Below, piece after piece: positions 1-6,637 of a stretch of DNA of 64,000 nt (positions within the stretch are counted from its first letter, which is position 1; the number at the start of each line of letters is the position of its first letter). The notes under the pieces were generated by a model that was given only the letters and a program-made list of their open reading frames with translations, was not told the DNA's origin and ran no database searches. Source of the DNA: CAWEPK01 sp963835595. Lineage in GTDB: Bacteria; Desulfobacterota; Syntrophorhabdia; Syntrophorhabdales; WCHB1-27. The stretch spans positions 248,001 to 312,000 of the forward strand of contig CAWIGL010000002.1 of assembly GCA_963835595.1 (NCBI GenBank), written 5' to 3'. The translations under genes were made by a program, and so were the position numbers.

Positions 1-663
1 CGATTTCAGCTTCTTCCTGAAGATTGCGAGGCCGGCGAGGCCGGGCGCCAAAAGGAAGAGACCGCTCGGGATAGGGGCCGCTGCATACCCGGTGACGGCA
101 GCGGCGCTGCCTTGTGCGTTAGGGACCAGTACGTGAGCGGCCGCCACCCAATCCTTATTATTAAGGGCAAGGACGTCGCTGGAGCTCGACCATGTACCGC
201 TAATGTCGTTAACGGTGAAAGAAAAGGAGGTTGCCGAATCCTTCCATGCCCCCGACCCATTGAAAAGGAGATTGAAGGTCCCGAAGGAGTTGACGTTCTT
301 CGCATTTCCCGTGGTCCAGTCGTTCGAGATACCGGAAACAGTGAAGCCTGTCGCGTTAACGTTCAGGTCGAGGGCAGCCTCGCTCCCGAATCTGTAAGTT
401 CCCGAATAGTTGTTTGCGAGACCGGCCGTCGTGAAATTCTGACCGATGGCGGAGATCTCGGCCGTCGTTGGATTGAGGAGTGTGACGTCGATCACTACGT
501 AGGACCCCGGGTAGGGCGGATTCGTGAACCCTCCCGTACCGTCCGGCTTCCAGACATCGTAACTGGTCGTCGCGCCCGCGCTCACGGCGCTGAATAGAAG
601 CAGAGCAGAACAGAATGCAAAGACAATCCATGCCGCATGGAAACGTGCCGGAAATCTTTTCAT
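1..663 (-). CDS. Exported PEP-CTERM-like protein, 3' end cut by window
   Basis: Reading leftward from an ATG at 663, the frame stays open for 221 codons to the window edge with no stop, so the gene is incomplete here. The N-terminus is a typical signal peptide: MKRF followed by a hydrophobic stretch to about residue 30, ending in VSAGA. The middle is rich in G, S, T, N and aromatic residues, like an extracellular beta-sandwich protein. The last visible residues (PIPSGLFLLAPGLAGL, then IFRKK) form a Pro-containing signal, a hydrophobic helix and a basic end. This is the usual layout of a PEP-CTERM/VPLP-type C-terminal sorting signal handled by an exosortase. Function is unknown; surface or biofilm-matrix proteins are typical of the class. 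No exosortase gene is in the window. Confidence 0.75.
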   Translation of the reverse strand, partial: MKRFPARFHAAWIVFAFCSALLLFSAVSAGATTSYDVWKPDGTGGFTNPPYPGSYVVIDVTLLNPTTAEISAIGQNFTTAGLANNYSGTYRFGSEAALDLNVNATGFTVSGISNDWTTGNAKNVNSFGTFNLLFNGSGAWKDSATSFSFTVNDISGTWSSSSDVLALNNKDWVAAAHVLVPNAQGSAAAVTGYAAAPIPSGLFLLAPGLAGLAIFRKKLKS

Positions 664-702
664 GTCATCTATCCCTCAGTATGTATCACTGTGTCATACG
701 AT

Positions 703-731
703 AGGGTAATACAATATCAGACGCATGTCAA
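703..731 (-). promoter_or_regulatory. Putative promoter of the PEP-CTERM-like gene
   Basis: On the minus strand TTGACA (731-726) is followed after 17 bp by a weak -10, TACCCT (708-703), about 40 bp before the start codon at 663. An 8-bp inverted repeat, GTAATACA (706-713) and TGTATTAC (748-755), brackets the promoter and could be an operator. The -35 is perfect; the -10 is poor. Confidence 0.45.
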
Positions 732-1048
732 GACATTTTTATAACAATGTATTACGTTAACCCAATGCGCTGGTTTTCCCGCGCATATTCTTGAAAGAAC
801 GCGGAGAGATGCAGGCTAATATCCGTGAGGGTGGGGCTTGGTCCGGACGCACGGTGCTCGGCCGGCGTCCAGGACTAAATATGCCTGTTAAGCGCTACCC
901 TTTATTGACCTCCCCCGGGAGCACAGCGATCTTTCTCTTGGACGTCAGATGGAAAAAGCGCGACCTGCCTCTGTCCTTTGGACAGCGAGCAGCATCGGCT
1001 CGTCAGGCTCGGAGAAGCACGGTCTTGCGTACGATGCGCCCAGCGCTG
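732..1048. other. Intergenic stretch without a convincing gene
   Basis: Apart from the promoter elements near 703-755, no coding sequence with a ribosome site or recognisable protein family was seen on either strand. Short open frames here have low-complexity Arg/Ser/Pro translations typical of chance frames in GC-rich DNA. Confidence 0.5.
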
Positions 1049-1288
1049 TCATTTGATTGACAGTCGGCGGCCGCCAGCGCTCCCCTGACCGGCGGAGGGG
1101 TCGCCGGTCGCAGGCCCGGGGACACACTTTTCGCGGATGAGCGCCCTGTCCTTTTCCGCCTGATCGATCTGGCCCGCGACGAACGCGAGCTCGAGGAGTG
1201 CCGGTCCCGCCTCACAGCCGGACACGGCCAGGATCGCCGAGCAGTGCCTCCCGCCGGGGGTATTCTGAAGCCAATTTTCAAAACTCAT
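1049..1288 (-). CDS. Small hypothetical protein (79 aa)
   Basis: The start at 1288 is supported by AAAGGAGA six bases upstream, which favours it over an in-frame start at 1363 lying inside a repeat element. The protein begins MSFENWLQNTPGGRHC. It contains three cysteines (about residues 16, 25 and 55) and a central helix-prone segment (LLELAFVAGQIDQAEKDRAL). I recognise no family. It lies downstream of a promoter bearing the operator of the adjacent S24-like repressor (1583-1641), so it may belong to that regulon. A copy of the dispersed double-hairpin repeat sits immediately upstream and may form part of its 5' leader. Confidence 0.5.
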   Translation of the reverse strand: MSFENWLQNTPGGRHCSAILAVSGCEAGPALLELAFVAGQIDQAEKDRALIREKCVPGPATGDPSAGQGSAGGRRLSIK

Positions 1289-1577
1289 CCCTGTCTCCTT
1301 TCGATGCTTTTGTGAGGGGGAAAGCTCGCCGGGCTTTGCCGGTGGAGGGGGCGCGGAAGCCACAATGATTGCCCCCCTCCCTCCCTTCCCAGCCCGTGAA
1401 CGGGCAGGGCCGGGGGCAGTCGTACCGCGAGGGCGGGCAGCGCAGACCCTCGTCTACGATGCAGGCGGGAGGCGCTTCCACGCCGGCCGCGCGCCGGCGG
1501 CCTGCTCCCCTCGTTCCTCTCGCGCCCACGGCCGCAGCTACCGGCTGGCCCAGGCCCTTTTTTCTTCCCTTTTGCAT
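1278..1577 (-). CDS. Possible small Cys-rich ORF (99 aa), doubtful
   Basis: This frame opens about 8 bases downstream of the -10 element at 1590-1585, so a near-leaderless start at 1577 is possible. The middle carries closely spaced cysteines (CIVDEGLRCPP, then DCPRPCPF) that could bind metal. The N-terminus is Arg/Ala-rich low complexity, and the C-terminal third is a translation of the repeat element at 1306-1373. It overlaps the start of the better-supported 79-aa gene by 11 bp. It may equally be untranslated leader. Confidence 0.2.
   Translation of the reverse strand: MQKGRKKGLGQPVAAAVGARGTRGAGRRRAAGVEAPPACIVDEGLRCPPSRYDCPRPCPFTGWEGREGGNHCGFRAPSTGKARRAFPLTKASKGDRDEF
1306..1373 (-). repeat. 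Dispersed double-hairpin repeat, isolated copy
   Basis: Read on the minus strand, this copy has the core GCGCCCCCTCCA, a stem-loop (CCGGCAAAGCCCGG) and the tail TTTCCCCCTCACAAAAG. It matches the units of the cluster at 2909-3194 and the copy near 57905. It ends 18 bases before the start codon of the 79-aa gene. Confidence 0.65.
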
Positions 1578-1582
1578 GGAGA

Positions 1583-1641
1583 TAATATTACCATTACGGG
1601 AATATACGTGTCAAGAATAATATTACCGTAACGGTAACATA
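1583..1641 (-). promoter_or_regulatory. Leftward promoter with two operators of the S24-like repressor
   Basis: Minus strand: TTGACA (1614-1609), 18-bp spacer, TAATAT (1590-1585). The spacer and -10 lie inside a 23-bp element (1583-1605) that matches the element in the rightward promoter at 2447-2469 at 22 of 23 positions. Next to it, TTACCGTAACGGTAA is a perfect palindrome around its central A, within 1620-1641. All sites fit TTMCCRTNAYGGKAA. This is the expected layout for repression by the intervening HTH/S24-like regulator. Confidence 0.7.
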
Positions 1642-1702
1642 TAGCGAAACAAAATTTCAAAATTGCGGAGCGAGCGTTGACCGGGGTGCCGAAGAGTGAG
1701 TC

Positions 1703-2371
1703 TTACAGGCCGATAAAGATGATCTTGTCCACTGTGGGGAGGTCCCGCGCCTCCTTCGTCATTGTACTGCCCCTTCCGAGCCCCTTGAGCAGGATGCGGC
1801 CGTCGGGCAGCCGCTCGACTTCCTTCACGGAGGCGGGCAGATCGTCACCTGCCCAGACAACCAGGTTGTCGTCGGTGACGACAGAAAGCGGCACGCTTTT
1901 GACATACAGGTAGGAGCCTTTTCGCAGGTGCGGGTGGAGGGTGTCGGTGGCCACCTTCAGGCAGTAAAGGCCTGACGCCTGGGAGTTATCCCGTGTGTAT
2001 CCGGGCGGGAGGGGAACGAGCTCGACGTTTTTCTCATTCTGATTGCGGCGATGAACGGCGCCTTTCTCCATCACATCCCCGACGACCCGGATCCCCGCGT
2101 CTGGCTTTTTCAGGAATTCCGTTCTGTCTACTTTGAATATCCTTGCCCATTTCTGCTGCGCCCTAGTCCCGAAGCTGACCGCGGCCGTCTCTACTTTTCC
2201 CACGTAACCCACGGTAACTTCCGCTAGTTGTGCCGCGCCTTCCTGGGTCAAACCCAGGCGCTCCCTAATTCTGATGAAATTCCAAGCAATTACTATGCCA
2301 TCATCGGCGGTCGCCAGCTCGGACGGGGTCAACTCCCTGATCTTTTTCCGTATCTTACTTCTTACCATCAC
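1703..2371 (-). CDS. XRE-family repressor with degenerate LexA/S24-like C-terminal domain
   Basis: This 222-aa protein is a likely DNA-binding repressor. Residues about 28-80 form a Cro/CI-type helix-turn-helix (IRERLGLTQEGAAQLAEVTV). Residues about 130-222 resemble the S24/LexA fold (GLYCLKVATDTLHPHLRKGS, ending VDKIIFIGL). Where LexA has the nucleophile in G-[DN]-S-M this protein has TDTL, so the catalytic Ser is replaced. A Lys lies in the expected ASVKEV segment, but no Ala-Gly or Cys-Gly cleavage site is apparent. It therefore probably does not self-cleave and should not respond to RecA; the domain may serve dimerisation or ligand sensing. Either of two consecutive ATGs (2371, 2368) could be used; neither has a clear ribosome site. 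Near-identical operators flank the gene. Confidence 0.75.
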   Translation of the reverse strand: MMVRSKIRKKIRELTPSELATADDGIVIAWNFIRIRERLGLTQEGAAQLAEVTVGYVGKVETAAVSFGTRAQQKWARIFKVDRTEFLKKPDAGIRVVGDVMEKGAVHRRNQNEKNVELVPLPPGYTRDNSQASGLYCLKVATDTLHPHLRKGSYLYVKSVPLSVVTDDNLVVWAGDDLPASVKEVERLPDGRILLKGLGRGSTMTKEARDLPTVDKIIFIGL

Positions 2372-2438
2372 ACGCTATTATCGGATATCCCAGTAAAAAG
2401 ACAATGCAGCGCTACGGGAACAATTGCCCATAAAAGAC

Positions 2439-2469
2439 TTGACAGCATATTCCCATAATGGTAATATTA
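2439..2469 (+). promoter_or_regulatory. Rightward promoter with repressor operator
   Basis: TTGACA (2439-2444), 17-bp spacer, TAATAT (2462-2467). The 23-bp operator-like element (2447-2469, core TTCCCATAATGGTAA) covers the spacer and -10 and differs at one position from the element in the divergent promoter at 1583-1605. Repression by the neighbouring S24-like protein is inferred from this symmetry. Confidence 0.7.
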
Positions 2470-2543
2470 ACACCAGGCCGCAGCCTTCGACCGGCGGTCG
2501 CTTTGATCGCTGACAGATTTTCCGATTTTATGCGAGGTGACGC

Positions 2544-2624
2544 ATGGCGAGAAGCACGGTAATCAAGCCCCTCGAAAGTCACAGGCCCGACCCCGTGACG
2601 GGCCGGTCCCCGGGCAATGACTGA
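2544..2624 (+). CDS. Short leader-like ORF (26 aa)
   Basis: ATG at 2544 follows GAGGTGA with good spacing and encodes MARSTVIKPLESHRPDPVTG plus six residues before TGA. Its end overlaps the ATG (2617) of the next gene by 8 bp, suggesting translational coupling. It could also be the true N-terminus of the HTH protein if a base is missing here, since single-base breaks occur elsewhere in this window. No family recognised. Confidence 0.35.
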   Translation: MARSTVIKPLESHRPDPVTGRSPGND

Positions 2625-2886
2625 ACGGCGCGCCGTGCGCGGCAGTGCAGCCCGCTCCAGTGGGGTCGGCACCGGGCCGGTCCGCACGCCCCCGACAGGT
2701 GAGCCCCGCCTCCAGGGATGGGACGAGATCGCGGGCATTCTCGGGTGGACGAGGCGGACTGCCATGCGCCACAGGGAGGAGCTGCGCCATCACCGTGCCA
2801 TCTTTTACCAGTGGCTCGGAAAGCCACCGCGCAAGACGGTCTGCTCGTATGAGTCCGTATTGCGCGCGTTCTTACTCTCTAGGTGA
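2617..2886 (+). CDS. Small helix-turn-helix protein (89 aa)
   Basis: The C-terminal 60 residues look like a compact MerR/excisionase-type DNA-binding domain: a helix-turn-helix reading WDEIAGILGWTRRTAMRHRE, then a wing-like segment (FYQWLGKPPRKTV) and a last helix (SYESVLRAFLLSR). The N-terminal 30 residues are low complexity and may not be native. An in-frame TGA at 2596-2598 limits the start to 2617. It is the first substantial gene behind the repressor-controlled promoter at 2439-2469, so it may be a second regulator or an excisionase-like factor. Its partner is unknown and no integrase is nearby. Confidence 0.5.
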   Translation: MTERRAVRGSAARSSGVGTGPVRTPPTGEPRLQGWDEIAGILGWTRRTAMRHREELRHHRAIFYQWLGKPPRKTVCSYESVLRAFLLSR

Positions 2887-2908
2887 AAGCGGCTGTGTCT
2901 GAGGCGCT

Positions 2909-3194
2909 GCAATTATTGGGGCTCAGCGCCCCCTCCAGCGGCAAAGCCGCCGGAGCCTCCCCGCTCAGACAGACAAAGAAGATTGGGGCTCAGAGCCCCC
3001 TCCAGCGGCACAGCCGCATGGAGCCTCCCCGCTCAGACAGACAAGAAGATTGGGGCTCAGCGCCCACTCCACGAGCAAAGCTCGTAGAGCCTTCCCCCTC
3101 ATCAAGAGGAAAAGACATTTCTTAGGGCTAGCGTCGCCCCCTCCATCGGCAAAGCCGCCGGAGCCTTCCCCCTCATCAAAAGGAAAAGACATTT
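2909..3194. repeat. Cluster of four dispersed double-hairpin repeats
   Basis: Four tandem-like units start near 2909, 2981, 3050 and 3125. Each has a first hairpin around GGGGCTCAGCGCCCC, a second hairpin with a short AAA/ACA loop, and a tail of CCTCCCCGCTCAGAC or CTTCCCCCTCATCAA type. The second stem varies with compensation: GCGGC/GCCGC in one copy, CGAGC/GCTCG in another, around the same loop. This indicates that the structure, not the sequence, is conserved. Further copies lie at 1306-1373 and 57905-57957. They resemble REP/BIME-type intergenic repeats; mobility is not shown. Confidence 0.75.
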
Positions 3195-3405
3195 ACGGCA
3201 GCGTCGCGCGGCGCCTTCCGCCCCGGGTCCCCTCCCCTCCCTGCATCCGACATTTATGCATGATCGGGAACGGCGTTCCTACATTTGCGTATCTTGTCGG
3301 GTGCGCCCTCGGCCACCCCGCTCCGCCCCGAACAAGCCCGCCGGCAGCCGTAATGAGTTGATATTACAGCCTTTCTCATTACTTATATCCCTTCCCCACG
3401 TCCCG

Positions 3406-3421
3406 TGGCACGGAGTTTGAT
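3406..3421 (+). promoter_or_regulatory. Probable sigma-54 (-24/-12) promoter
   Basis: TGGCACG at 3406-3412, four bases, then TTGAT at 3417-3421. This matches TGGCACG-N4-TTGCW except for A in place of the -12 C. Sigma-54 control suits a nitrogen-sensing PII gene pair. The gap to the coding start is long. Confidence 0.55.
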
Positions 3422-3476
3422 ATATCACCGGTTTAGCGGGAGTGACTTGAACCTGTGTGAGCGCTCCCTCCTCCCA

Positions 3477-3500
3477 GGGCCGGACGACGCTGTCCGGCCC
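3477..3500. promoter_or_regulatory. Leader hairpin
   Basis: GGGCCGGAC and GTCCGGCCC form a perfect 9-bp stem with a 6-base loop, followed by CTCCT rather than a T-run. It is likely a structured leader element rather than a strong intrinsic terminator. Confidence 0.4.
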
Positions 3501-3687
3501 CTCCTAAAACTGCAATGGTGCAACCCGCCCTGAGGGCCTAAAAGGGCGGAAGGCGGCGGAAATCGAATACGCAAAAAGGTCGCAGACGGGCTTGAGGGGT
3601 CTATTGCGCCCTGACGGACGAGAAGGAAGGCTTATAAGACGATGGAAGGACGTAAGGACATACCGAAGAACCTTAAGGGGGTGTGCG

Positions 3688-5571
3688 ATGGCAACTAAGA
3701 GGGAAGGAGGAATGGCCTTGGTGCAGCCCAAGCTGGGCCTTACCGGGGCGACCGTGAACGCGATGGCCCTGATCGCGCCGGGCGCGTTCCTGTGGATCAC
3801 GTACCAGCTCCAGGCGGCGGCGACCGCCCCCAGCGGCGCCTCCGTGGCGAGCGATATCTGGATGGGCATAGTCCTCGCGCTGGTCGTCTGCTTTCTTACG
3901 GCCCTGTCGTACGCACAGCTTGCCAAGATATACCCCGAGGCGGGCTTCGCGAGCTGCGCCTACTTCGCAGAGAAGGCATGGCTCGACGCCAGGGGCGAGA
4001 CCCGCAGCGGCCCGAAGTCGTTGGCGCGCATATCGAAGCTGGCCACCGGGTGGTCGGCCCATCTCTTCTACTGGGCCTATTCAGGCGTGATGGCCGCCAT
4101 GATGGCGACCCTCATCGGCTATATCTACAACCAGGTAACGGGGCGCGACCTGTCCGTCGTCAACCTCGGCATCATAGTAGTGGCCTTCACCATCGTGACG
4201 GGCTACATCGCCTACAGGGGCGTGACCGGCTCGACCATGACGGCCCTCGTCATCAACGTCATACAGTTGGGTACGCTCGTCATTTTCAGCGGCGCGGCAA
4301 TCTGGTACCGCCTTGCCAACCCCGACCACGTCGCCCAGTGGGCCTTCTCCGGCGGCTTCGACATCATCAGGCCCCATTCGCTCTCCGGCATCGTGGTCCA
4401 ATCGACAATAGCCGTGCTGATCCTGGTCGGCTTCGAGAGCTGCACGGCGCTCTCGGCAGAGACGAAAGACGCCCACAACACGATCCCGAAGGCGGTCATC
4501 ATCTCCCTGGTGGTCCAGGGCGTCTTCGCCTACCTCATCGAGTATTTCGCGGCGAGCGGCATGGTGAGCGAAAAGCTGGTTAACGTGACGAACAAGGTAA
4601 CGGCGACCGGGCTCGCCGCTGCGGCCGCATCGAGCGCCCCCATCGGCGATCTCGTGAAGCTCCTGGGCGACAGCATCATCCCCGGCATCGGCTTCGGCCT
4701 GATGATAACGATGGCCGTTACCGTCGCCATCGCCGTAGTCGGAACAACCCTTTCCGCGATGAACACGGCCATGCGCATCACAGCAGGCATGGCGGACGAC
4801 AGGGAGCTGCCTTCGGGCCTGAGCTTCATCCATCCGGCTTTTCGGACACCGCACATCGCGCTCGTGACGCTCGTGGCGGCGGTCTCCGCAATCGGCATCA
4901 TCGGCGTGCAGAGCGTCGTGGGCCTGACGGGCATAGCGCTCGCCTCCAACCTCGGCACGTTCATCCTCTACGGCCTCACCTGCGCCTGGACGATCATCGC
5001 CTTCAAGGGGAGGACCGATTTCAGCGCCCTCAAGCACCGGGTGATACCTTCGGCGGGCGTCGTAGTCAACGCGCTCATGGCCGCCGCCATCCTCTACCTC
5101 TATACCACGGGCAACGCGGACGCCAAGGCCGAGGCGAAGATATGCTTCATGCTGGCGGGCGGCTGGGCGCTCGTGGCTGCGGTCTACGTCGCCATGACGA
5201 CCGTCCGCAAGACCTACCGCTTCAAGATGGTCTCGGCCCTGATAAGGCCGGAGCAGCTCAACATCGTCGTGGATGCCCTGCGGCAGGACGACTACATCAT
5301 GGGCATGACCGTGACGAAGGTGAAGGGCTTCGGCAGGCAGAAGGGCCATACCGACGACGGCGGGGACGGCGAGGCCGACAAGATCGTCTTCGTGCCGAAG
5401 GTGAGGGTCGATGTGGTGGTGCGGGAGTGGGACGTCAAGGCCGTAATGGAGATCATGGGCGAGGCGGCGCGCACGGGGCAGGTCGGCGACGGCAAGATAT
5501 TCGTCTCCGACGCGTCCGAGGCGATGCGCATAAGGACCGGCGAGAGAGGCATCGAGGCGGTGATGGCGTGA
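3688..5571 (+). CDS. APC-family permease fused to a C-terminal PII domain
   Basis: This 627-aa protein has an amino-acid/polyamine/organocation permease core of about 12 membrane helices (residues about 15-510, opening GLTGATVNAMALIAPGAFLW), followed by a complete PII signalling domain (about 515-627). The PII part keeps GRQKG (the 2-oxoglutarate Gln), VPKV (Lys), the B-loop TGQVGDGKIFV and the C-loop RIRTGERG, so ATP and 2-oxoglutarate binding look possible. Its T-loop is DDGGDGEADK and lacks the uridylylated Tyr. PII usually acts as a separate protein plugging AmtB; here the sensor is part of the transporter. The start at 3688 has AAGGGGGTG upstream; in-frame codons back to 3592 lack one. 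A separate PII gene follows at 5628. The substrate is unknown, probably an amino acid or amine. Confidence 0.85.
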   Translation: MATKREGGMALVQPKLGLTGATVNAMALIAPGAFLWITYQLQAAATAPSGASVASDIWMGIVLALVVCFLTALSYAQLAKIYPEAGFASCAYFAEKAWLDARGETRSGPKSLARISKLATGWSAHLFYWAYSGVMAAMMATLIGYIYNQVTGRDLSVVNLGIIVVAFTIVTGYIAYRGVTGSTMTALVINVIQLGTLVIFSGAAIWYRLANPDHVAQWAFSGGFDIIRPHSLSGIVVQSTIAVLILVGFESCTALSAETKDAHNTIPKAVIISLVVQGVFAYLIEYFAASGMVSEKLVNVTNKVTATGLAAAAASSAPIGDLVKLLGDSIIPGIGFGLMITMAVTVAIAVVGTTLSAMNTAMRITAGMADDRELPSGLSFIHPAFRTPHIALVTLVAAVSAIGIIGVQSVVGLTGIALASNLGTFILYGLTCAWTIIAFKGRTDFSALKHRVIPSAGVVVNALMAAAILYLYTTGNADAKAEAKICFMLAGGWALVAAVYVAMTTVRKTYRFKMVSALIRPEQLNIVVDALRQDDYIMGMTVTKVKGFGRQKGHTDDGGDGEADKIVFVPKVRVDVVVREWDVKAVMEIMGEAARTGQVGDGKIFVSDASEAMRIRTGERGIEAVMA

Positions 5572-5627
5572 CGAGCGCCTTCTTGCCGGCCTTCGGAAGC
5601 CGTGACGAATAGACCAAGGAGGACGCC

Positions 5628-5966
5628 ATGAAGAAGATCGAAGCGATAATCCGCCCGGCCAAGACCGGCGACGTATACGATGCCCTCGGCAACGCGGGGT
5701 GCCCCGGCCTGATGATAAGCGAGATCGAGGGCCAGGGCAGGCAGAAGGGGGTGGAGCAGGAGTTCAGGGGCAAGAAGTACAGGACGGAGCTGCTGACGAA
5801 GGCGAAGATCGAGATCGTTGCAGACGACGAGGATGTGGATAGGATCGTCGCGGCCATACAGAAGGCCGCCATGACGGGCAAGGAAGGCGACGGCAGGATA
5901 TTCGTCTATACGATAGAGAACACGGTGCAGATACGGACGGGACAGCGGGCTAAGTCCCTGAACTAG
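5628..5966 (+). CDS. PII-family nitrogen regulatory protein (GlnB/GlnK-like)
   Basis: A 112-aa PII protein beginning MKKIEAIIRP. It keeps GRQKG, the T-loop FRGKKYRTELL, the Lys of LLTKAKIE, the B-loop TGKEGDGRIFV and the C-loop QIRTGQRA. Phe replaces the uridylylated Tyr of the usual YRG motif, so control by GlnD is unlikely and effector binding is the probable signal. An ideal ribosome site (AAGGAGGACGCC) precedes the ATG, 56 bp after the permease-PII gene. A strong terminator follows. It probably forms a trimer, possibly mixed with or docking onto the fused PII domain of the permease. Confidence 0.9.
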   Translation: MKKIEAIIRPAKTGDVYDALGNAGCPGLMISEIEGQGRQKGVEQEFRGKKYRTELLTKAKIEIVADDEDVDRIVAAIQKAAMTGKEGDGRIFVYTIENTVQIRTGQRAKSLN

Positions 5967-6019
5967 GCTATAAAGGCGGCCCCGGCGGGCCGTATGAAAT
6001 GCGCAAGGGAAATGCACAA

Positions 6020-6060
6020 GGGGCGTCCGCGCCTGACACCACGCGGGCGCCCTTTTCTTT
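6020..6060 (+). terminator. Intrinsic terminator after the PII gene
   Basis: GGGCGTCCGCG and CGCGGGCGCCC form an 11-bp stem with one mismatch and a 10-base loop, followed by TTTTCTTT. Confidence 0.85.
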
Positions 6061-6151
6061 AAAGGCCGGCTGCCCTCTTCCCTGAAATAGCCTTAATTTT
6101 GGAATCTTTTTGCATCCCCGGCCGCTGTCGCGCCGGTTACGTCCCTGCCGC

Positions 6152-6613
6152 TTAAAATATTCCCGCGTTGAGACCCTCGGCGATCGTAACGCCGAGGTCG
6201 AAGCATCGCGCCAGCGCCTCATCCGTCACCGCGCCCTTGCAGACAATCGGCTTCTGGACCTGCCTCAGCCGATATCCCTTGCAGATCCTTTCGATGTGGC
6301 TCAAGGCGAACGAGCCGTCGTTGCCCGCGCTGATGACAACGGAGAAGGGCTTTTTATGCACGGCGGGGTCGTCCTTCAGCTCTTCGTACGTCCTGTCGAA
6401 AAAGTCTTTTACGGCGCCTGCCATATATCCGAAGTATTCCGGGGAGCAGATGACCACGGCGCCGCAGTCTCTTAAGTCCTGCGCCACGGCAGCGGCGGCG
6501 CGCTTAAGGTGCGCCCTCGCGTTTGCCGCTGCATCGACGCCGCGCGCGACTGCCTTCGCCAGCTTTTCCGTATTGCCCGTTTGCGAATGGAAGATAATCA
6601 GCACGTCTGCCAT
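6152..6613 (-). CDS. Flavodoxin-like / NAD(P)H-dependent FMN reductase family protein
   Basis: A 153-aa flavodoxin-fold protein. The N-terminal beta-strand and phosphate loop IIFHSQTGNTEKLA match the FMN-phosphate-binding T/S-x-T-G-x-T pattern. VICSPEYFGYMAGAVKDFFD is the second FMN loop and helix typical of WrbA/IsoC-like reductases. A Cys near residue 125 is not a known ligand. The likely role is FMN-dependent electron transfer or quinone/iron reduction in the cytoplasm. It lies just downstream of the subtilase/lipoprotein unit (24-bp gap) on the same strand but has no evident functional tie to it. Confidence 0.8.
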   Translation of the reverse strand: MADVLIIFHSQTGNTEKLAKAVARGVDAAANARAHLKRAAAAVAQDLRDCGAVVICSPEYFGYMAGAVKDFFDRTYEELKDDPAVHKKPFSVVISAGNDGSFALSHIERICKGYRLRQVQKPIVCKGAVTDEALARCFDLGVTIAEGLNAGIF

Positions 6614-6637
6614 GTCCCGATAGCGTCCTTAGGCCGG

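Larger units (their letters stand above)
3195..3687. other. Long leader region upstream of permease-PII gene
   Basis: About 490 bp without a convincing gene. It holds a probable sigma-54 promoter (3406-3421), a 9-bp hairpin (3477-3500), and pairing-capable segments around CGCCCTGAGGGC and AAAGGGCGG at 3526-3550. The 5' untranslated region from the promoter to the start at 3688 would be about 255 bases, enough for RNA-level control. Confidence 0.5.

Noticed and set aside
791..1060. 89-codon plus-strand frame in the gap before the 79-aa gene
   Set aside because: Antisense overlap with the better-supported leftward gene, a composition typical of chance frames, and no ribosome site.
2909..3194. 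Possible CRISPR array
   Set aside because: Units are spaced at about 70 bp and differ mainly inside the hairpin stem. There are no constant repeats with unrelated spacers, and no cas genes are present.
4081..5349. Long open frame (over 400 codons) antisense to the permease-PII gene
   Set aside because: It is a GC-rich mirror frame: the translation is dominated by R, H, D, G and E with no family resemblance, and it lies wholly inside a well-supported gene. Similar shadows at 20302-21204, 23429-24889, 25974-27626 and 59632-60951 were dropped for the same reason.
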